Shown here: positions 15,781 through 24,263 of the stretch, piece by piece
Position numbering within the stretch: the first letter of the stretch is position 1
How the letters are laid out: each line of letters opens with the position of its first letter
Source of the DNA: Planctomycetia bacterium
Lineage (GTDB): Bacteria > Planctomycetota > Planctomycetia > Pirellulales > UBA7805
Assembly: GCA_021413585.1 (NCBI GenBank)
Contig: JAIOQB010000466.1
Span: forward strand, 1-38,174
Reading direction: 5' to 3'
Length of the DNA stretch: 38,174 nt
Notes under the pieces: generated by a model
Database searches by the model: none
The model's input: the letters and a program-made list of their open reading frames with translations, nothing else
What the model was told of the DNA's origin: nothing
Program-made: the position numbers and the translations under genes

Positions 15781-17022
15781 ATGGACAATCCCCAGGACAC
15801 TCCCAAGCAACCATCGCGCCGCGACTTTCTCAAGACGGCCGGCGCCGCCAGCGCGGCGATCGCCATTCCGTACGTGATTACTTCCTCGGCGCTGGGCGAC
15901 GCCACCCGGCCGCCCGCCAGCGACCGGATCGTGATGGGGGGCATCGGCATCGGCAACATGGGTCGCGGCGACCAGGGTGCGTTCCTGGGTCGCGGCGACG
16001 TGCAATACGTTGCAGTGTGCGACGTCCGCAAAGGGGCCCGCGACGGGGCGAAGGGCAAGGTCGACGGCCACTACCACAACAAGGATTGCAAGGCGTACAA
16101 CGATTTCCGCGAGTTGATCTCGCGCACCGATATTGACGCCATCCATTGTGCCACACCCGACCACTGGCACGCGATTGTCGTCATCGAAGCCTGCCGCCAC
16201 GGCAAGGACGTGTACTGCCAGAAGCCCGAGACTCGCACGCTGCGCGAAGGGCCGCTGATGGTCCAGGCCGCCCGCCGTTATGGCCGCGTCGTTTCCGGCG
16301 GCAGCCAGCGCGTGCTGGAAGATTATCGAGGTCTGGTCAACAAGTGCTGGGGTGGGGAACTCGGCAACATCAAGTCGATCAATGTGAATGTCGGCCCGCT
16401 GTCGCAGCCCTGCAATCTGCCGGCTCAACCGGTGCCGGCCGATATCGACTGGGAGATGTGGCTCGGCCCGGCACCGTGGGCTCCGTACAACTCCAAGCGT
16501 TGCGACGGCAACTTCGGCACCAGCGGCGGCAGTTGGCGTTCGTACATCGACTACTCCGGCGGCGGCATGACCGACTGGGGCGCGCATCACTTTGGCGGCG
16601 CCACTTTCGCCGTGGACGTCCGCGAATTGCAGCCTGAGGAAGTGATCTACCACGACGAGAAAGATGGAAAGTACGTCACGCTCCGCTACCCGAACGGACT
16701 GCTGTTCCATCACAACAAGCCCAAGACGGGGCACATGCAAGTCGAAGGAACCCCGGGCGAGAAGCGGGCAGCCAAGCCGGTGCCGACATACAAGGGACAG
16801 GGTGGCATCTACGGCGACTTTATTGATTGCGTGAAGACCCGCGAAAAGCCGTTCCGCGACATCGAGCTGGCGGTGAACACCGTGGCTGTTTCGCATCTGG
16901 CGACGATCGCCTACACGCTGCAGCGGACACTGAAATGGGACGCCGCGGCACAGCAGTTCACCGGCGACGAGGAAGCCAATCGGATGGTCGACCGAGCCCG
17001 CCGGGAGCCGTGGCAACTATAG
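15781..17022 (+). CDS. Tat-exported Gfo/Idh/MocA family oxidoreductase
   Basis: A 413-residue NAD(P)-dependent dehydrogenase-like protein. The twin-arginine signal SRRDFLKTAGAASAAIAIP (residues 12-30) predicts export of the folded protein with bound cofactor. The Rossmann motif GIGIGNMGRG starts at residue 54. The EKP motif that carries the catalytic Lys reads QKP here (147-149), and WGAHHFGG matches the later His-containing active-site segment. Such proteins are abundant in planctomycetes and are thought to oxidise or epimerise sugars, usually without a known substrate. The ATG at 15781 is preferred because it has GAGAGG 8 bases upstream and begins the Tat signal. The two HEAT genes follow in the same direction. 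Confidence 0.92.
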   Translation: MDNPQDTPKQPSRRDFLKTAGAASAAIAIPYVITSSALGDATRPPASDRIVMGGIGIGNMGRGDQGAFLGRGDVQYVAVCDVRKGARDGAKGKVDGHYHNKDCKAYNDFRELISRTDIDAIHCATPDHWHAIVVIEACRHGKDVYCQKPETRTLREGPLMVQAARRYGRVVSGGSQRVLEDYRGLVNKCWGGELGNIKSINVNVGPLSQPCNLPAQPVPADIDWEMWLGPAPWAPYNSKRCDGNFGTSGGSWRSYIDYSGGGMTDWGAHHFGGATFAVDVRELQPEEVIYHDEKDGKYVTLRYPNGLLFHHNKPKTGHMQVEGTPGEKRAAKPVPTYKGQGGIYGDFIDCVKTREKPFRDIELAVNTVAVSHLATIAYTLQRTLKWDAAAQQFTGDEEANRMVDRARREPWQL

Positions 17023-17092
17023 TAGCTGCGTCGTTTACGCTACGTCGCAGAACCTTCCCAATCAATTCAAACTTCAAACGAGGATACTCGCC

Positions 17093-17809
17093 ATGTCAGA
17101 TCAAGCCGCAGTGGATAAGGCCTTTGACGCCTTGAAAACGTACAACTGGGGAACCGATCCGAAAGTTCTGCTGCCGATCACCGAGGAGGTGGTCGCCACG
17201 CACGGCGACGCGGCGGCCCGCGAGAAGCTCGAAGCCCGTCTGGCCGAGCTGCTCAAGACCGACGTCTCGCGCGACTCGAAGGATTTCGTCTGCCGCAAGC
17301 TGATGTTGATCGGCACCGCGGCTTCCGTGCCGGCGTTGGCCGCGCTGCTGCCGGACAAAGACAACTCGCACATGGCCCGCTACGCCTTGGAGCGCATCCA
17401 GGTGCCCGAAGCGGCCGCGGCGATGCGAGACGCTCTGCCGAAGCTCAGCGGCGTACTCAAAGTAGGCGTGATCGCATCGCTCGGCGTGCGTCAGGACGCG
17501 GCCAGCGTGCCGGCGCTGGCGGCGCTGCTCGGCGACTCCGACGCGATGGTGGCCGGCGCGGCCGCTTCGGCCTTGGGCGACATCCACACCCCGGAAGCGG
17601 CGAAGGCGCTGCTTGCCACCCAGCCTTCCGCCGCCACGGCCAAGCTCGACGCCACCGACGCCAGCCTGGCGTGTGCGGAGTCCCTGCTGGCCGCCGGCAA
17701 CAAGGCGGAAGCCCTGGCCGTTTACAAATCGCTCATCGGCCAGGAGCAGCCCAAGTACATCAAGCTGGCCGCCACCCGCGGCATGCTGTTGTGCGCGGGG
17801 AAGAAGTAG
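17093..17809 (+). CDS. HEAT-repeat protein, cytoplasmic
   Basis: A 238-residue alpha-helical protein with no signal peptide. Two-helix HEAT units are recognisable around ASVPALAALLPDKD (residues 75-90) and ASVPALAALLGDSD (138-152), followed by units rich in EAAKALL and EALAVYKSL. Such solenoids mediate protein-protein contacts; no enzyme motif is visible. A GAGGATACTCGCC ribosome binding site precedes the ATG. The gap to the dehydrogenase is 70 bases with no hairpin, so the two are probably cotranscribed. It may be an accessory of the dehydrogenase, but the sequence does not show this. Confidence 0.82.
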   Translation: MSDQAAVDKAFDALKTYNWGTDPKVLLPITEEVVATHGDAAAREKLEARLAELLKTDVSRDSKDFVCRKLMLIGTAASVPALAALLPDKDNSHMARYALERIQVPEAAAAMRDALPKLSGVLKVGVIASLGVRQDAASVPALAALLGDSDAMVAGAAASALGDIHTPEAAKALLATQPSAATAKLDATDASLACAESLLAAGNKAEALAVYKSLIGQEQPKYIKLAATRGMLLCAGKK

Positions 17810-17857
17810 AGTTCACGTTTTCCGCCGTAGCATCGCACCCAGGACGGTCATTGGGGT

Positions 17858-17892
17858 CTTCGTCTCCGCGCTGCGGTGCCTCCGTGGTGAAA
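17858..17892. repeat. Family A single arm
   Basis: CTCCGCGCTGCGGTGCCTCC plus GTGGTGAAA, a single, diverged arm of the family A repeat, in the gap between the two HEAT genes, preceded by a family B-like GGTCATTGGGG fragment at 17846-17856. Confidence 0.75.
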
Positions 17893-17924
17893 TTGTATCT
17901 TGAAACCTTTCGCGAGGTGGCACT

Positions 17925-19325
17925 TTGAAGTCCAATCTCCTGCTGCTGCCGGTTTGCGTTTTGTGCCTGGGAACGATCGGCTTGGTTGACTTTGCCGCCG
18001 CCGCGGATGACGCCGGCAATGATCTGATCCAAACTGTCATTACGCTGGTTAGCGACAAGGACAAAGACGTCCGGGCCCTGGGGCTCGATCAGGTTCGCAC
18101 GGAGGCGAAGGGAACCGCGGCCACCAAACAGTTCGCGGCCTTGCTGCCGAAGCTCTCGCCCGAGGCGCAGGCGGCGTTGCTTAGCGCCTTGGCAGATCGT
18201 GGCGATGCGGCGGCCCGGCCAGCGGTCGTGGCGATTCTTTCGGAAAGCCATGACGATGCAGTTCGTCCAGCCGCGATTCTCGCCTTGGGCGCGCTCGGCG
18301 ATCCGTCCGACGCGGCGCAGTTGGCCCGTTTGGCCATCGCGGAGAGCAAGGCCGAGCAAAAGGCGGCACGCAAGAGCCTGGTTCGTCTCCGCGGCGACAA
18401 GGCCAACGGGGCCATTGCGGCGGAGATGAAACAAGCCGCGCCGCCATTGCGTGCGGTGCTGATCGATATCCTGGCCACGCGACGGGCGCTCGATACCATC
18501 GCCGATATCCTGGCCCAGGTGCAGGAGGCCGATCCGGCGGTCCGCGCGGCGGCGATGCTGGCCCTCGGGCAGTTGGCGGGCCCCGAGCAGATCGGCGGCA
18601 TGGTGCAGGGGGTGCTCAAGGCGGATAAAGGCCCGCAGCGCGATTCGGCCGAGCGAGCAGTGGCGCTGGTCTGCGGCCGCATCGCCAGCGCGGACAAGCA
18701 GTCCGCCCCGCTGATCGCCGCGATGGATCAGCTTCCGGCTGCGGATCGGGCGGCGCTGTTGCCCACGCTGGGGCGGGTTGGCGGGCCGGCCGCTCTGAAG
18801 ATTGTTGAAGCGGCGATTGCCGATTCGGATGCCAAGACCCATGAAATTGGCCTGAGAGCATTGTGCAACTGGCCGGAAGCGTCGATCGCGCCGCGGTTGA
18901 TCGTGCTGGCCGAGACGGATGCCCATCCGGAGCATAAGAAAATGGCTCTGGCCGCGCTGATCCGCGTCGCCCCGTTGCCCGACAAGCGAACCGCCGCCGA
19001 CCGCCTGGCCCTGCTGCAAAAGGCGATGACGATGTGCAACAAGGACGAAGAGCGAAACCTGGTGCTCAAGCGGGCCAGCGCCGTGCGGAGCGTGGAATCG
19101 CTGAGGTTCATCGTCGGCTATCTCAACCAGCCTGCCCTGGCCCAGCAGGCGTGCGGATCGATCGTCGAACTGGCCCACCACCGCGAATTACGCGAGCCGA
19201 ACAAGCAGGAGTTCGACAAAGTGCTCGACCAGGTGATCCGCGCCAGCAAAGACGCCACGGTGATCGACCGTGCCGAGCGCTACAAGAAAAATCAAACCTG
19301 GGCCCGGCCGACGAAGGTGGAGTAG
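17925..19325 (+). CDS. Secreted HEAT-repeat protein
   Basis: A 466-residue protein starting at TTG, chosen because GAGGTGG lies 7 bases upstream and the start gives a clean signal peptide (LLLLPVCVLCLGTIGLVDFAAAA). The mature part is a long HEAT/PBS-type solenoid (for example PAVVAILSESHDDAVRPAAI and PAVRAAAMLALGQLAG). It shares the repeat style of the preceding cytoplasmic HEAT protein, so the pair may be a cytoplasmic and an exported version of one scaffold. There is no catalytic motif. The gene is the last of the plus-strand group; the next gene is convergent. Confidence 0.85.
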   Translation: MKSNLLLLPVCVLCLGTIGLVDFAAAADDAGNDLIQTVITLVSDKDKDVRALGLDQVRTEAKGTAATKQFAALLPKLSPEAQAALLSALADRGDAAARPAVVAILSESHDDAVRPAAILALGALGDPSDAAQLARLAIAESKAEQKAARKSLVRLRGDKANGAIAAEMKQAAPPLRAVLIDILATRRALDTIADILAQVQEADPAVRAAAMLALGQLAGPEQIGGMVQGVLKADKGPQRDSAERAVALVCGRIASADKQSAPLIAAMDQLPAADRAALLPTLGRVGGPAALKIVEAAIADSDAKTHEIGLRALCNWPEASIAPRLIVLAETDAHPEHKKMALAALIRVAPLPDKRTAADRLALLQKAMTMCNKDEERNLVLKRASAVRSVESLRFIVGYLNQPALAQQACGSIVELAHHRELREPNKQEFDKVLDQVIRASKDATVIDRAERYKKNQTWARPTKVE

Positions 19326-19330
19326 GCGGG

Positions 19331-19404
19331 AATGTCCAATGACCAAATCCCAATGACCAATTCTTGGTGACAAGATCGCCGTTAGCCGCCGCTGCCCCAG
19401 CGGC
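19331..19404. repeat. Family B repeat and small hairpin between convergent genes
   Basis: AATGTCCAATGACCAAATCC and a second partial unit run from 19331 to 19368. A hairpin GCCGCTG-CCC-CAGCGGC lies at 19388-19404. Being between convergent stops (19325 and 19442), the hairpin could terminate transcription in both directions, but there is no T-run on either side. Confidence 0.7.
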
Positions 19405-19441
19405 GCGTCCGGTTAGCGACCCACCCTACGGATTGCAATCC

Positions 19442-21361
19442 TCAATCCCTCAGCGATCCCGCCCCCGACGCGCCGTGCTTGCGGATCTCGTCGCGTAGTT
19501 CGTGGCCTAGGATGCTGTGCCGGTATCCGTAAGCAAAATAGATCACCAGGCCCAGCGCCAGCCAGATGATCAATCGCCACCAATTCGCGGCAGGCAGAGA
19601 GAACATCAGAATCGAGCAGCACACAATGCCCAAAATCGGAACCACGGGCACCCAAGGGCAACGAAAGGGCCGCGCCGCGCCAGGATTAATAACGCGCATC
19701 ACCAGCACGGCTATGCAAACAATCACAAAGGCGAACAGCGTGCCGATGTTCGTCATGTGCAGCAAGGCGTTGATCGGCAGCAAGCCGGAGAGCAGCGCCA
19801 CAAAAACGCCAATCAGGATCGTGCTCTTCCAGGGGGTCTGAAACTTTGGGTGCACGTCGGCGAAGAATTTCTTCGGCACCAGGCCGTCGCGGGCCATCGC
19901 TAGAAACACGCGCGGCGCGCTGAGCATCATCACCAGGAGCACGGAGGTAATGCCCGCTACGCCCGCCGTGGCGACAATGAACTCCGCCCAGGGAAGCCCG
20001 CATTGCTGAAAGGCGTTGGAGACCCCCGCTTCGATGCTCAGCTTGTTGTAGGGGACCATGCCGGTCAGCACCGCGACCACTCCGATGTACAGCACGGTGC
20101 AGATCAGCAAGGAAGCGATGATGGCGATCGGGACGTCGCGGCGCGGGTTCTTCGCCTCTTCCGCGTGCGTGGAAACCGAATCGAACCCGATGTACGCGAA
20201 GAAGATAATAGCCGTGCCCGCCAGCATCCCCACGGGGTCGCCGCCGGAATTGACGCCTCCCAGAATCCGTTTGCCGAAAAAGCTTAATCCGGTCCAGCCG
20301 TACGGCGCAAACGGCCTCCAGTTCGCGGGGTTCACGTAATACGCGCCGACGAAAATCACAAACAGCACCGCCGCCACTTTGACCAGAACCATCGCGGCAT
20401 TGAAACCCGCGCTTTCCTTGATCCCTTTGACCAGCACGAGCGTCACGACAAACACGGCCAGCACGGCCATGATGTTGACCACCGCTTGCTGGCGGTTGGT
20501 GATCTTGGCCTCGACGGCCGGATCCCCCACCAGGCCAATCTTGATGGTCGATGCGGAGTACTGCCGATGCGTGATCTTGGCTTCCACAGCCGGATCGTTA
20601 ACCTTGCCGACTGGTGTATCCTTCGGCAGCATCATCTCCGGTGGGACCTTCTCCGCGCCCCCTTTGGGCGATGGGGGGGCCTCTGTCGTAACCCAAAACA
20701 GGCCGTCCTTCACGACCTGCTGCGCTACCGCGGCATTGCCATAATAGCCCTTCACATTGAGGCGAACCCAAAAGATGTTTTCGGCGGCCACTTTTTTCCC
20801 GGCCTCCTTGGTCACAGCTTCCTTGATGACCCTTTGCGTGACCGGGCCGCCGTCGAAGTCGGCTCTGATGTTGGGGAGGATGTGCCCTTCGTCGTACTTC
20901 TGCGGCGCCCCGCTTAGGACAAAAGGAATAGTCAGCCACAGCTTCGGCAGCACGCTCTCTTGAAGGTACCCCGACCACCCGTTGGCCACCGTCGCGGCTC
21001 CCACCGCGTATTCTAGAATCAAATCCCAGCCGATGATCCAGGCGAACAACTCGCCGAGCGTGGCGTAGGCATAGGTGTACGCGCTGCCCGCCACCGGGGC
21101 CATCGAGGCGAACTCGGCGTAGCACAGCGCCGCGAAGATGCAGGTGATTCCGGCCACAACGTAAGAAACCATCAGAGCCGGGCCGGCCGTTTGGTTGGCT
21201 GCCGCGCCTGTGGCCACGAAGATGCCCGCCCCGATGACCGCCCCGACCCCCAGGCTGGTCAGCGTGACCGGCCCCAGCACCCGGCGGAGGCGGTGATCTC
21301 CCGCCATTTCGGCCAGCAGATCGTCGAGCTTCTTCTTCCCAAACAGTTGGTTCAGTGACAT
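19442..21361 (-). CDS. APC-family amino acid permease with large hydrophilic insert
   Basis: A 639-residue inner-membrane transporter. The N-terminal GVGAVIGAGIFVATG (residues 38-52) and the later FFAYIGFDSVSTHAEEAKNP are hallmarks of cationic-amino-acid-transporter-like members of the amino acid-polyamine-cation family. Family members are usually about 460-500 residues; the excess is one hydrophilic stretch at about 155-291, between helices 3/4 and the segment NIMAVLAVFVVTLVLVKGIKES. This insert contains an imperfect 24-residue tandem duplication (DPAVEAKITHRQ and DPAVEAKITNRQ). The first in-frame ATG at 21406 would add 15 poorly supported residues, so MSLNQLFGKKK at 21361 is preferred. Substrate not predictable from sequence alone. 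Confidence 0.92.
   Translation of the reverse strand: MSLNQLFGKKKLDDLLAEMAGDHRLRRVLGPVTLTSLGVGAVIGAGIFVATGAAANQTAGPALMVSYVVAGITCIFAALCYAEFASMAPVAGSAYTYAYATLGELFAWIIGWDLILEYAVGAATVANGWSGYLQESVLPKLWLTIPFVLSGAPQKYDEGHILPNIRADFDGGPVTQRVIKEAVTKEAGKKVAAENIFWVRLNVKGYYGNAAVAQQVVKDGLFWVTTEAPPSPKGGAEKVPPEMMLPKDTPVGKVNDPAVEAKITHRQYSASTIKIGLVGDPAVEAKITNRQQAVVNIMAVLAVFVVTLVLVKGIKESAGFNAAMVLVKVAAVLFVIFVGAYYVNPANWRPFAPYGWTGLSFFGKRILGGVNSGGDPVGMLAGTAIIFFAYIGFDSVSTHAEEAKNPRRDVPIAIIASLLICTVLYIGVVAVLTGMVPYNKLSIEAGVSNAFQQCGLPWAEFIVATAGVAGITSVLLVMMLSAPRVFLAMARDGLVPKKFFADVHPKFQTPWKSTILIGVFVALLSGLLPINALLHMTNIGTLFAFVIVCIAVLVMRVINPGAARPFRCPWVPVVPILGIVCCSILMFSLPAANWWRLIIWLALGLVIYFAYGYRHSILGHELRDEIRKHGASGAGSLRD
20499..20596. 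repeat. 72-bp imperfect tandem duplication in the permease gene
   Basis: GTGATCTTGGCCTCGACGGC at 20499 recurs as GTGATCTTGGCTTCCACAGC at 20571, a period of 72 bases (24 codons). It encodes the duplicated DPAVEAKIT unit of the hydrophilic insert. Confidence 0.88.
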
Positions 21362-21558
21362 GTCGGGGCCCACAAGGAGAGGAAGGAAAGAACAGAGCGG
21401 TGGCAAACAGCGTGTTGGTCGAAACCGTACCGGGCGCCGCGGCAGGTGTCAAGCGAACGCGCTCGGCGAATTACTCGACGGTCAATCGGGTTCGGTTTCA
21501 ACGAACAATCGGAATGAACCGGGTGAGACTCCCACCAATCGCGGGGGGCCGTCATTCT

Positions 21559-21586
21559 CATAGCCCCGGGCTCCGCCCGGGGGTTG
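21559..21586. repeat. Family F palindrome, intergenic copy
   Basis: CATAGCCCCGGGCTCCGCCC followed by GGGGGTTG, the same orientation as the coding copy at 7278-7303. Confidence 0.88.
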
Positions 21587-21973
21587 CCCGAGGTCGCCCG
21601 CGAAAGCCGCCAGCCCCGATCATCCCCCGCCCTTTGGGCTGCCACTGCGGCCTGCCGGCGTCCCCCGTTTGGAATGCCTCGGCTTTGCCCCGCCCAGTCG
21701 CTTGCCGAAGCGCCATGCGGCGTACTAAAATCAAGGTTCGCTTCGGTTTGCGAGTTAGTCCGTGGACCATAGGGTTCGCGGGTGGGGAGACAGTGGCTGC
21801 GCGGTGCCTGGGGGCGGCCCCGTCGTGCTGTAAGTCCATGCCCAGCATCATGCGGCGGACTTTCCCACAGGGGCGCTCATCCTCACCCCTGGCGACTTGC
21901 CCCAGCGGAAGTGAAAAAACAGCGAAGCTGAATAAATCTGCGATCGATTTGCGAAGTAAGGTTCGACCCATAT

Positions 21974-22003
21974 CCAGTACTGAGTACCCAGTACTGAGTA
22001 TTC
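21974..22003. repeat. CCAGTACTGAGTA direct repeat (family J)
   Basis: CCAGTACTGAGTA occurs at 21974-21986 and again at 21988-22000, a period of 14 (two heptads). The core AGTACT is itself palindromic. It lies about 130 bases upstream of exbB, and could be either another dispersed repeat or an operator with two half-sites. Confidence 0.7.
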
Positions 22004-22131
22004 TGTTAACAGCGTATGCTGGCGGGATTCCCCGCCGCTAACCATACTTGATCCCTTTGGTTCACCGGACCCCAGCCAACTAGCACCGTGAAACTGTGGA
22101 GAGCGCACCCGTGCAGAGAGATTTAACCGAC

Positions 22132-23028
22132 ATGACCAGTCCGCATCGGCGTCGCGCCGTCGGCGTGCTCAGTGTGGCCATCGTAGCGTTGGGGCTAGTT
22201 CAATTAGGGATGTGGACGAGTTCGGTCTGGGGGCAGGAACCCATGGGCGGTGCCGCAGCAGTTCCCGCGGCTCCAGCAGTCCCCGCTGCCCCCGCTGCCG
22301 GTGGTGGTGCTCCGGCTGCTGGTGCTCCCGCCGCTGGTGCACCGGCCACTCCTCCGGCCGTCGCCCGTGAAAGCTACTTCATGTGGGTCTGCCGCAGTTC
22401 CGGGCTGATCGGCTTGTTCATCGTGTTGCTGTCGATGTACTTCGTCGCCACGGTGATTCAGTTGTTCATTCAATTCCGCGTGGACGTGATGGCCCCGCCG
22501 GCGATTGTCGCCGAGTGCGAAAACCTCCTCGGCCAGCGCGACTTCCAGGAAATGTACAACCTGCTGGTCAACGACGATTCGTATTTCAGCACCATCCTGG
22601 CCACCGGCATCGCCGAGCTGCGGGTCGGTTTGCACGAAGCCCGCGACGCGATGGAGCGGCAGGCGGACTCGCTGACCGTCGACATGGAAAAGAAGACCAG
22701 CATCCTGGCTGTGCTTGGCACGCTGGGGCCCATGATCGGGCTGCTGGGAACGCTCAAGGGGATGATCGGCGCGTTCAGCGTGATCGCGATGGGTGCGGAA
22801 AAGATGGACGCCAGCAAGGTGGCCGAGCAGATTTCCGAAGGGCTGCTGCTGACGTTTGAAGGGGTGTTGCTCTCGATTCCCGCCATTTATTTCTTCGCCT
22901 TCTTCCGCAACCGGATCGCCGCGTACACCGTCAGCACGCAACTCAAAGCCGACGACTTCCTGCGCCGCATGGGACGCATGGCCAAGAGCAAAGCCCCCGC
23001 GGCCGCCGCTGGCCAGGCGGCGGTGTGA
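22132..23028 (+). CDS. exbB: MotA/TolQ/ExbB proton channel family protein
   Basis: A 298-residue inner-membrane protein. An N-terminal hydrophobic segment (9-34, probably a cleaved signal ending near VWGQEP) is followed by a Pro/Ala/Gly-rich stretch to residue 78. Then come the three helices of an ExbB/TolQ channel: 91-115, about 191-218 (ILAVLGTLGPMIGLLGTLKG) and 236-258 (GLLLTFEGVLLSIPAIYFFA), the last two carrying the family's signature. It should form a pentamer around ExbD helices and conduct protons to power work in the envelope. ATG 22132 is chosen; GTG codons at 22096 and 22111 are alternatives. First gene of the cluster running to 32063. Confidence 0.92.
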   Translation: MTSPHRRRAVGVLSVAIVALGLVQLGMWTSSVWGQEPMGGAAAVPAAPAVPAAPAAGGGAPAAGAPAAGAPATPPAVARESYFMWVCRSSGLIGLFIVLLSMYFVATVIQLFIQFRVDVMAPPAIVAECENLLGQRDFQEMYNLLVNDDSYFSTILATGIAELRVGLHEARDAMERQADSLTVDMEKKTSILAVLGTLGPMIGLLGTLKGMIGAFSVIAMGAEKMDASKVAEQISEGLLLTFEGVLLSIPAIYFFAFFRNRIAAYTVSTQLKADDFLRRMGRMAKSKAPAAAAGQAAV

Positions 23029-23033
23029 CGAAA

Positions 23034-23113
23034 GGGCTATCGGCTGTCAGCTATCGGCTGTCAGCCAAGAAGTAAGGAAATGCTGATAGCTGATAGCTGA
23101 AAGCTGACAGCCC
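23034..23113. repeat. Family D paired inverted repeat inside the ExbB/ExbD cluster
   Basis: Left arm 23034-23066 (GGGCTATCGGCTGTCAGCTA...) and right arm 23081-23113 (TGCTGATAGCTGATAGCTGA...) form a hairpin between exbB and the first exbD. In the transcript it could protect the exbB message or lower expression of the genes downstream. It is the same family as 14320-14429. Confidence 0.92.
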
Positions 23114-23134
23114 AAAAATACACGAGGCTCTGCG

Positions 23135-23593
23135 ATGAGTGGATCAGTTGGAGGTGCGGAAGCGGCGGAACCGAACCTGGTTCCCATTCTGGACATGGTG
23201 TTCCAGTTGATCACGTTCTTCATGCTGGTGATCAACGTCAAGGCCGCCACCATGGACCAGACGCTGCAACTGCCGGTCGTCGGTTCGGCCGCGCCGGCGG
23301 ACTCCACTGGATTGCGAGCCGTCGTGCTCAATATCAACGGCGAAGGGGACGTCAACATCGGCGGCGTCGTGCAGACTGACATCAAAGGTTACGTGTCCAA
23401 CGAGGCCGACCAGATTCGCCTCCAGGACGGCCTGAAAAAAGGGGACGATCTGTCGACCCGCACGATCGTCGTGGTTCGCGGCGACAAGCGGGCGAAGTTC
23501 AAATCCGTGTACGCCGTGGTCAAGGCGTGCCAGGAAGTGGGCTTCCACCGCTTCAGCTACATGACGACGTTTGAGCCCGGCAAGGAACCCTGA
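23135..23593 (+). CDS. exbD: ExbD/TolR family protein 1
   Basis: A 152-residue single-pass protein. The helix PNLVPILDMVFQLITFFMLV carries Asp20, the equivalent of the proton-handling Asp in ExbD/TolR. The periplasmic part (residues 40-152) has the small alpha/beta ExbD domain ending in VVKACQEVGFHRFSY. GAGG at 23124-23127 lies 7 bases before the ATG. It is clearly diverged from the two ExbD paralogues that follow and is the closest of the three to canonical ExbD. Confidence 0.93.
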   Translation: MSGSVGGAEAAEPNLVPILDMVFQLITFFMLVINVKAATMDQTLQLPVVGSAAPADSTGLRAVVLNINGEGDVNIGGVVQTDIKGYVSNEADQIRLQDGLKKGDDLSTRTIVVVRGDKRAKFKSVYAVVKACQEVGFHRFSYMTTFEPGKEP

Positions 23594-23594
23594 C

Positions 23595-24149
23595 ATGTCG
23601 TGGCGCAAGAGGAAAGGACATCAGCACGAGGAGGTCACCCTCAACTTGACCGCCATGCTCGACATGGCGTTCCAGTTGTTGGCGTACCTGATCCTGACGT
23701 TCCACTCGCCGATTGCGGAGGCGCAGATCAACCTGCGAATGCCCGATCCGGTGGCGGTTGGCGGCGAGGGATCGGCAGTGATCGGTGGCGAACCCCAGCG
23801 GCACGATCCCAGGGAGTATCCGCTCGATCAATTGGTCGTCAACGTCTACTCGGACCATGCTGGCGGGGTGGGCCAAATCACGTCGGGCACGTCAAGTAAA
23901 AATAGCAAGATTTCGGAGTTGACCGCCTCGGGAACGCTGGAACAGAAAGTGGGCCGTCTGCACCATCACTTGCAGGGGATCTTCGGCGATCCGGGACAGC
24001 CGTTCGACAAGATGACGCTGCAGGTCAGTGGCGACATCGCGTACAACGACGTGATGCAGGTCGTCGATGCCTGTGCGCGGGTTAACCTTGCCGACGGCAA
24101 ACGACTGCAAAACGTGACGTTTATTGAGCTGCCCGCGGGTAACAAATAG
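23595..24149 (+). CDS. exbD: ExbD/TolR family protein 2
   Basis: A 184-residue protein with a basic N-terminus (MSWRKRKGHQHEE), then the helix NLTAMLDMAFQLLAYLILTF with Asp23 as the channel aspartate. The periplasmic part has an extra Gly/Asp-rich segment (residues 55-75) not seen in ExbD 1, followed by LDQLVVNVYSD and a C-terminal IAYNDVMQVVDACA ExbD module. It begins one base after the stop of ExbD 1, so it is very likely cotranslated with it. It is a close paralogue of the next gene over its whole length. Confidence 0.93.
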   Translation: MSWRKRKGHQHEEVTLNLTAMLDMAFQLLAYLILTFHSPIAEAQINLRMPDPVAVGGEGSAVIGGEPQRHDPREYPLDQLVVNVYSDHAGGVGQITSGTSSKNSKISELTASGTLEQKVGRLHHHLQGIFGDPGQPFDKMTLQVSGDIAYNDVMQVVDACARVNLADGKRLQNVTFIELPAGNK

Positions 24150-24263
24150 CGACTCCCCGACTCCTGGCATTGCACATCGTGAATCGGTATCAGACTTTGA
24201 AAACCTTGAATGCTTGTGGCTCCAGTTGCCTGACGTATCAGTCGACGAGGAAACCTAACTGAT

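Larger units (their letters stand above)
21362..22131. other. Long intergenic region before the ExbB/ExbD cluster
   Basis: About 770 bases between divergent genes with no convincing coding frame; frames of up to 228 codons occur on both strands but lack protein-like features. It holds a family F palindrome (21559-21586) and a duplicated CCAGTACTGAGTA motif (21974-22000). The promoter of the ExbB cluster should lie in its right part, but I see no confident -35/-10 pair. Confidence 0.65.

Noticed and set aside
21355..22041. 228-codon frame in the gap before exbB
   Set aside because: Includes the family F palindrome and CCAGTACTGAGTA repeat; no domain, signal peptide or ribosome binding site.
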